This document shows, piece after piece, positions 58,257-64,000 of a stretch of DNA of 64,000 bases (position 1 is the first letter of the stretch; the number at the start of each line of letters is the position of its first letter). The position numbers were made by a program, and so were the translations under genes. The notes under the pieces were generated by a model. The model had not been told where the DNA came from. It did not search any database and worked only from the letters and a program-made list of their open reading frames with translations. Source of the DNA: Phycomyces nitens (lineage: Eukaryota; Mucoromycota; Mucoromycetes; Mucorales; Phycomycetaceae); the NCBI GenBank assembly GCA_022702545.1, contig JAHRBC010000005.1:2418001-2482000 (forward strand). The letters are read 5' to 3'.

Positions 58257-59552
58257 TCAACTCTCAATATTGTCTTTATCTTCATTGTCGCGTTTATTGT
58301 TTCCTCGTGCTAGATTACGGACAGGTAGCTTGAGTCCCTGCCGAGCGAGATGTTTTGCAAGGTCGCTCGATTCTTTGGTATGAAAATAAGTACCAAATAT
58401 CGTATCTTGTCGTGCGTTCTTACCTTTCATTCCTGGAAAGGTCTTTGCTGTGTACACCATAAATGGCTCTGTGAATACGTGGGTCGTAGAAGAGCTCCTG
58501 TTTTGGTTGATCAGAATAAAGAACAATGTTTACCAAAAAAATAATTATGGTTATAATTTATTACACATAAAAATTAGATTTGTCAATTGTATAACTTGTA
58601 AATAACATACCTCGTCAAGTGAATCAAAGTGAACTTTAGGCGGTACTGACCCGGCATTCGCACGCTCAGCTCGGGAAAAGAAAAGTAAGTTCCGGGATTA
58701 TTATCAAGGCCTTTGAGCTGTAGCGGCGAACTGACGGTGGAACCCAATAGTATACGAAACGCGACCGAAGCAGGGCCTTTGAGGACATCGATTTGGTGCT
58801 GCATATCAACGGACCAGAGGGAAGCATGGATAACAAAAAATGGCATCTCCATGCAGCTTAAAAAAAAACACGTCAAGACGACATACACGTGTAACCCATT
58901 ACTCTCACACTTACTCCTGATCAATAAAACCTGCTTGGTTGCGTACTATGAGGTGAATTACAGGCGCGGGGTCTATCGGTCGTCTGTCTTTTTCTCCAAA
59001 CCCGCACATTCTACACTGTTGGGGCTGCTCTACGATATCAAGGTAGTATGCTCTAACAGATGGTGAGTATATGAGTATATGATTTTATGAACATTGTCTT
59101 GTTATTGTTATTATCATAAATATAAATATCGGTATTATCATTGTTATTATTATTTTCACTATTGGTATGATGTAATCCTCCCCCCAAAAAAATTAAAGAA
59201 TATAAACCAACCTAGGGTTTGTATCTTGCATTTGTACATCGGCGGCTAGTTGGGCTGATGAATAGAATGGGAATTGGCTAACCATAGTCTCTATGTTGTT
59301 TGTTTTCTTGGTTATCATATGAGAATTTCCCCACTGTGGCTCGGGAGGACATTGGTAAACTGGCTGAGATTGGGCCTGAGTTGAGGTCTGACCGAGGTCT
59401 TGGTTGAGAGGAATAGAAAAGTCTTGCATTGAGTATTGCGGCATAGACGTCTCTGGATAGATATTCATGTCTAGTTCGTCCCAGACATAGTATTGCTGTC
59501 TAGAGGGAATATATCCTTCATCTGTAGAGGTAGGTTCAGAAGAGTGGTTCAT
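58257..59552 (-). CDS. Velvet-domain transcriptional regulator
   Basis: Five exons: 59552-59212, 59052-58915, 58856-58611, 58497-58424 and 58372-58257, giving 304 residues, phases consistent. Residues 1-112 are Gln/Ser/Pro-rich. The velvet domain follows: YYLDIVEQPQQCRMCGFGEK, DRRPIDPAPVIHLIV, MEMPFFVIHASLWSVD, YFSFPELSVRMPGQYRLKF, VFTEPFMVYTAKTFPGMK, then SSDLAKHLARQGLKLPVRN. Velvet proteins are fungal dimeric, DNA-binding regulators of development and secondary metabolism with an NF-kB-like fold. Which subgroup (VeA, VelB, VosA) cannot be decided. Start: the frame is open farther upstream without an ATG until MNHSSEP at 59552, so an extra 5' exon is possible. It ends NIES after an acidic/basic tail. 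Confidence 0.92.
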
Positions 59553-62143
59553 GGAAGGAGGTACAGAATATTTATTAGATGGAGCAGCCTTTTTTTGACT
59601 GTCATAAATTAAAGAAGAAGAGGAAGAAGAAGGCAAAAAATACCAATCTTGTATTTTATTTTATTTTATTTCAAAAATCGATTTCAAATTATTTCAAGAA
59701 GCGCAGCCGGTTTAACGGACCTTATGATTTATCCAAATATATGTGGTCCAGGGACAATAAGAATACAAACAATTATAATTATAATAGTTACGATTATATA
59801 CATATTTGCTTGACTTTAGCAAATAAAAAGAAAGAAACACAAGCCAAGAATTGAGCTAAATCAAACAATATTGAAAGGTCCAAGTTATCTGATTGGACAG
59901 CACAAAGGTAGTTTAAAGTTGGCCACGCGACCTGTCCAATTCATCTAATAGAAATATAGAATGGTGTCTTTTAGGTTATAATTTACAGGCCTGTACAAAT
60001 GTATGTGTATACATTTTTATATATTAAAAAAATATTAGATAGATTCTATTGCCATGACAACTAATGTATTGCCTCGTGGCTTGTAAGTACATAATTAGAG
60101 CCGTCCCATTTCGAATATCTGAAGATGAATTAATAGGAATCCTGACATTATTCTTTACAAAAAGTGTTTAGATGATTTCTGTGTTTATAAAATAGCCGGA
60201 TAGTACCATATTTCTGGGATCAACCGATGATTGATTCCCCCAGCATACTTTAGCCAAGACGACTACTACCAGCCACTACGAACAAGACTTGGACTCTTTT
60301 TTTTTGTTCCCAAATCTTCCTTGGCATCTCGAGATTTGCCTCCAATTCTCATCTGTAGCACAACACCAAGCACAATGTTTATTCTCGGCAGTTTTTCTTA
60401 TTTTAAAAATCTGTTACACTCGCGCCATCAGGACAAATGAACCACTAATGATCTAGTAAAGAAGTCTCCTTGTTTTCTGGCTGACACAATCTCTGTCTGA
60501 TGCCAGATTATTTATCGTGATCTTGCACTGGCTTCATTGGGACCATGGGTCTTTTGTGTCACAATCTGGCCTTGAGCCCATGTTATGCACCCCACAATCA
60601 ATGTATTGTAGATACCATTATCATAATTGTATAGAATTGTTTCTTTTTTTTTGTGATGATAGAATAAAATACATGTTTGAATTCAAGTTCAATAGCCACA
60701 ATCCTATTGGCCCCAATGCTTTGCAAAATTATATACTTTACATACACATTTTCAGGTATAAATATAAATAAAGCGGATAGTTAAAAAAAATCCCAGAAAG
60801 ACTCGAGTAAAGGACAAGGTGGGAGCCGAGCGGAATAACGTACTGAGAGCTCAAGTCGTATGTTTTGTTCACTCAATCAGCTTGCGTGTCACTCAAGGTC
60901 TCGATAATACTTGATCGATGGGTATGTTGTACGGAGTTTCGAGAATTCCAAAACAAGTAATTCTTAAAAACCATACAAAGAATTAGCAAGAAACTACTAA
61001 ACTAAAAAAGACATTGATAATAGAGACCTTTGTCTGTGGCGGGTTATTAAAGAACAAAAATAGATGCTCCAAACGCTAAACATGGCAAGGTCTATAATTC
61101 AGTGGCGTTTATCTCTATATCTCTCTATATCCTTGTCTTTTTACTTGTCACCTCTATCTTTCGGATCCCTTTTGGTAAAGAACAAGAATGAGAATCTAAC
61201 TCAAATAGAGATTTCTAAATTGTCTAAAAACAGAGCCAATTGTTGAATTATGATTGGGTTACAGCTATTATTACTATAAATAAATAAACAAACGCACACA
61301 CCTCTAATTCCTTATACATTTTCAAAAGATAAATTGACTATTTCCTTTTATATACAGCGGCTAGTCTATTGTATTTTCAGAAAAAAAAATGTATTCCAGT
61401 AACATCGCCCTTTCTTTTTTCTTTTTTGAAAGTAGAAAAAAGATGTCAAGGGCCGATAAATATCACATGAAGATTATAGAAATTAATTTAGAGTGATTTC
61501 AATGGAGTATTAAATAAAATTTATAGCAGGAATCTCAATTTCGAATGGTAAGAGAAGAATCGAATTATTCTTTTTTTATCTTTATTTTTTTTGTTTTTTG
61601 TTTTTTATTAGTTTTAATTTTGATAATTGTGTAATCGCAGAAAAAAATAAAAATATATATAAAAAGGGCGGTTTGGGCAGGATAGTAGTCACAAATATTA
61701 TGGCATAGCAACCAATAAATTAACATAATCCAGAATTTGCGTTTTTGAATTTTAGGCTCACGAATAAATCCAAGTTTTGACGATTGGTCAGACTAAAAAA
61801 AAGAAAAGACATGTACCTATTTTTTGCAATCACCAAATACCTGCATTTTTTTGAATATAAACAATAGTAAATAAAATGACCTGTCTAAAACCAAAAATAA
61901 TAATAATAGTAATACTGAAATAGACTGAATGTTGCTTACAAAAAAACTGTTTCAGGAATTTGGACAGAACCATATCGGCTCATTTGAATACAACGCCATA
62001 TTTCAAGAAAGAAACCATCTGTTATCAATGCAAATATATTCTGTCAAGACCATCTCCGGTCACACCCAAGCCACATTACCAGAAACAGATTCTCCCTTTC
62101 TCCCTTCTTTTTTCTTTTTTCTTTTTCGTTGTCTTTGCTTAGA
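59553..62143. other. 2.6-kb AT-rich intergenic region
   Basis: TTATTTTATT-type repeats (about 59655-59672), T runs (about 60297-60305 and 61570-61605) and CT-rich sequence (about 61111-61160). A frame at 60231-60440 is open but unconvincing. The last 200 bp hold the leader of the Lys-rich gene, with TTTTTCTTTT tracts. No gene supported. Confidence 0.6.
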
Positions 62144-62663
62144 ATGTCGGCTCAACTCGCTCGTCAGTCATTAAACCTTCTTCTCAAGCCGACCGTAAAG
62201 CCAACAACAGATGATGCTGGAAAACAAAAACGTGTAGCAAAGAAATCGCCACAATGGCTGCCAAAGACAAAGACTGGCCTAAAGAAGATTAAACACGAGA
62301 TTCGATATGGACAGCATCAAAAGACAAAGCAAAAGAGAGAAGAAGAAAAGAAGAGGGAAAACCCGATTGGTAGGGACTAGTGGGAATCGGTTATTGGTAC
62401 GGCCATTAATATTGATTTATCTAGATGCCTTGGTGCAGACTGAAAAAATACTCGATGAAAACCTGGCTCGGAATGTAAAGATGTTGACATCAAAATTAAG
62501 AGCAACAAAGGTTGAAAGGGAACTGCACAAAAAGGCAAGTGCAACAAGCAAATACCATTTAATGCTGGTCTATAATAACCCCAAAAACAATCCACAGGTA
62601 CTGAAATATAGATCGACAAATAAGTCCAAATCAAACCAAGAGGCCGACGATGAAAGCGATTAA
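62144..62663 (+). CDS. Small Lys-rich basic protein, probably nuclear
   Basis: Exons 62144-62369, 62425-62534 and 62598-62663. The second intron (62535-62597, 63 nt) starts GCAAGT. Spliced product 133 residues; if that intron is kept the frame stays open and gives 154 residues. Highly basic: KQKRVAKKSPQWLPKTKTGL, KIKHEIRYGQHQKTKQKREE, then a helix (EKILDENLARNVKMLTSKLR) and an acidic end (EADDESD). The composition suggests a nucleic-acid-associated or nucleolar protein, but I recognise no family. It converges with the small gene at 62889-63242, 225 bp away. Confidence 0.65.
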
Positions 62664-62888
62664 TATAGAGCTGCCTTGGACAGCATTCCTCAAATCCAAA
62701 ACAATAATGGTAATAAGGATTATTGCCAATATCTCCATTCACATCACCCAAACATTTCTTTACATAAACATTGTATTATTATTTTTTATTAAGAAAAGAA
62801 GAAGAAGATCCAGCTCTTGTTTCAATTGTGGTGATCATTGTAATTTCAACATTTGATGGGATATTATACTATATTATATTATACTATA

Positions 62889-63242
62889 TTATACTCCACA
62901 AAGAAGAGATCGTTTCAATTTGCGTCCAAGGCTCTTGTATTTGTGTGCCAATTGGCCTAATTGATGGTTTATTGATTGATTGATTGATTGATTTTGAATA
63001 TATTATTATTATTATTATTATTATTAAGATGTATGGAATCAAATGAACCAAGGCAACTCACCAGTGTTCTTTGTTTGTTTGGCACCCTGCATATTATGTA
63101 TTGTGGGTGGATCAGAAGAAAAAGATACAAAGCGCTTTTGATAAGCTGCTTGACAAAAAGGAGGTTCTTTGTGGTGCAATACAGGGGAATACCATGAGTC
63201 GAGTGAGGGAAGGGTATCATACATTGAGTGTTTTGAGGACAT
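62889..63242 (-). CDS. Small 82-residue protein, two exons, unknown function
   Basis: Exon 1 63242-63062 (ATG) and exon 2 62956-62889, joined by a GTGAGT...TTAG intron of 105 nt in phase 1, giving 82 residues. The N-terminal half is Ser/Tyr/His/Pro-rich (SMYDTLPSLDSWYSPVLHHK), and the C-terminal exon is strongly basic (HKYKSLGRKLKRSLLCGV). The intron contains ATTG and ATT repeats. Neither exon alone shows the gene; the splice joins two protein-like frames exactly in phase. No family recognised. Possibly a short regulatory or RNA-binding peptide; function unknown. Confidence 0.5.
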
Positions 63243-63597
63243 TGAAACCACAAGGATAAAGATAAAGAAAGGGGTTGAGAATATTAAAAAAGAGGGAGTT
63301 GTTTTTTTGGAGTAAATGAGGGTTAAAATCCTCAGCTCACAGACCTGTACGCCCAACATGTGAACCGGACATTAGACGGCTTATTGTTCAGATAAATAAA
63401 TGCAATGCAAATCAAATCAAACGAAAGACTTTTGTTCCATTGGTCTATAGCCCAGGCATCTCAATCTATCATGGAACTTTTTTTATGATTTATTAAAGAG
63501 ATTGATTATTCGACGATATTGATTATACAAAACCAAGTATATAAATGACTAGTGATTCCCCATTCTTTGATAGGCCTAGACATCTTTACAGCAAACC
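63243..63597. other. Intergenic, divergent starts
   Basis: 355 bp between the start of the 82-residue gene (-) and that of the right-edge gene (+). TATA-like TATATAAATG at about 63537-63546 lies 50 bp before the ATG at 63598. No other signal. Confidence 0.5.
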
Positions 63598-64000
63598 ATG
63601 CCGATCACTTGGCGCAGAGCGTTCAAGTATCCAATTAACCAAAAGAATCCCCAAGGCACACCGGGCTCCAGGTCTCGTCCTCGGCCCTCTAGAGAGACGT
63701 GCGAGAGAGTGGAAGCCATGATAAAGGCCAGGATATTCTACTACAGGCACTCTTCAGTAATCATGATGCCAGCCCCACAAGACGCATTGGGCACTGGCTG
63801 CAAACCGACTGGTCGACTGGTATCGATTGTTCGTTGGGTTAGTGATTGTGTCGATGGTCTCTTTAAAGGTATTTAAAAATGTCGCTTTGGATGATGCCAG
63901 CCAACAATAACACTAACAATAAAAATATAATAGGAAAACCAACCTTGGGATCTGCCTCCTTTCTTCAAAAGACCACCGACCCTTGCTTGCCTCCACACCT
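63598..64000 (+). CDS. N-terminal part of an unidentified protein (runs off window)
   Basis: Exon 1 63598-63868, intron 63869-63933 (GTATTT...TAG), exon 2 from 63934 to the window end in phase 1; about 113 residues visible. Starts MPITWRRAFKYPINQKNP, then an Arg/Pro/Ser-rich patch (GSRSRPRPSRETCERVEAMI), RIFYYRHSSVIMMPAPQD and RLVSIVRWVSDCVDGLFKG. Normal codon composition and an intron with correct phase support a real gene. No domain recognised. Confidence 0.6.

Noticed and set aside
1..64000. tRNA, rRNA and CRISPR arrays
   Set aside because: By-eye reading for B-box-like GGTTCGANTCC and cloverleaf ends, rRNA conserved segments and spaced direct repeats found none; a tRNAscan-SE or Infernal run would settle short RNAs.

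Overview
The window looks like nuclear DNA of an early-diverging filamentous fungus, most likely Mucoromycota. It carries eukaryotic genes such as a heterotrimeric G-alpha subunit, a Sec1 SM protein, a fungal-type V-ATPase c' proteolipid, a velvet factor and two bZIP/DUF3425 factors. Introns are short (about 50-70 nt) and dense (28 in one helicase gene), and intergenic DNA is very AT-rich with many microsatellites. The phylum assignment is inference from gene content, and no species is claimed. Gene models were built by hand from splice sites, reading phase and family conservation. || Layout: 1-5 kb holds the 3' half of a G-alpha gene, a SASA-type carbohydrate esterase (-) and a Ser/Ala-rich GPI-anchored protein (-). 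7.4-8.9 kb holds a protein with two GATA-like fingers (+). 10.5-12 kb holds a bZIP/DUF3425 factor (-). 12-18 kb has no intact gene but several decayed coding fragments. 18-20.8 kb holds a second GPI-anchored protein and a second bZIP/DUF3425 factor (+), paralogues of those at 4.4-5 kb and 10.5-12 kb. 21-22.8 kb holds a divergent pair of mitochondrial genes: an HTD2-like dehydratase (-) and a 92-residue protein (+). 23.4-33.6 kb is the densest block: SEC1 (+), VMA11-like c' subunit (+) and a DHX34-type DEVH helicase (-) converging on it. 33.6-37 kb shows no supportable gene. 37-40.5 kb holds a CFEM-like GPI protein and an atypical aspartic protease (+). 41.2-43.8 kb holds RPS10 and a coiled-coil protein (-). 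44.06-45.22 kb is a 1.16-kb element with Tc1/mariner-style inverted ends. 45.5-48.65 kb holds one seven-exon gene for a Kelch-ectodomain, three-TM protein (-). 53.4-54.05 kb holds RPL10 (-). 58.3-59.55 kb holds a velvet factor (-). 62.1-63.2 kb holds two small convergent genes. The 5' end of another gene runs off the right edge. || The gene set mixes signalling and transcription (G-alpha, GATA-like, bZIP, velvet), secretion and the cell surface (Sec1, GPI proteins, protease, Kelch-TM, V-ATPase), translation and RNA surveillance (RPS10, RPL10, DHX34) and mitochondrial lipid metabolism (HTD2). The genes are not an operon and, apart from the local GPI and bZIP duplications, show no evident common pathway. 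|| The most notable observations are 6-, 7- and 13-nt microexons, three GC-AG introns, an aspartic protease in which both DTG motifs have lost Gly, the Kelch/three-TM architecture, and a region of decayed genes between the paralogous pairs.
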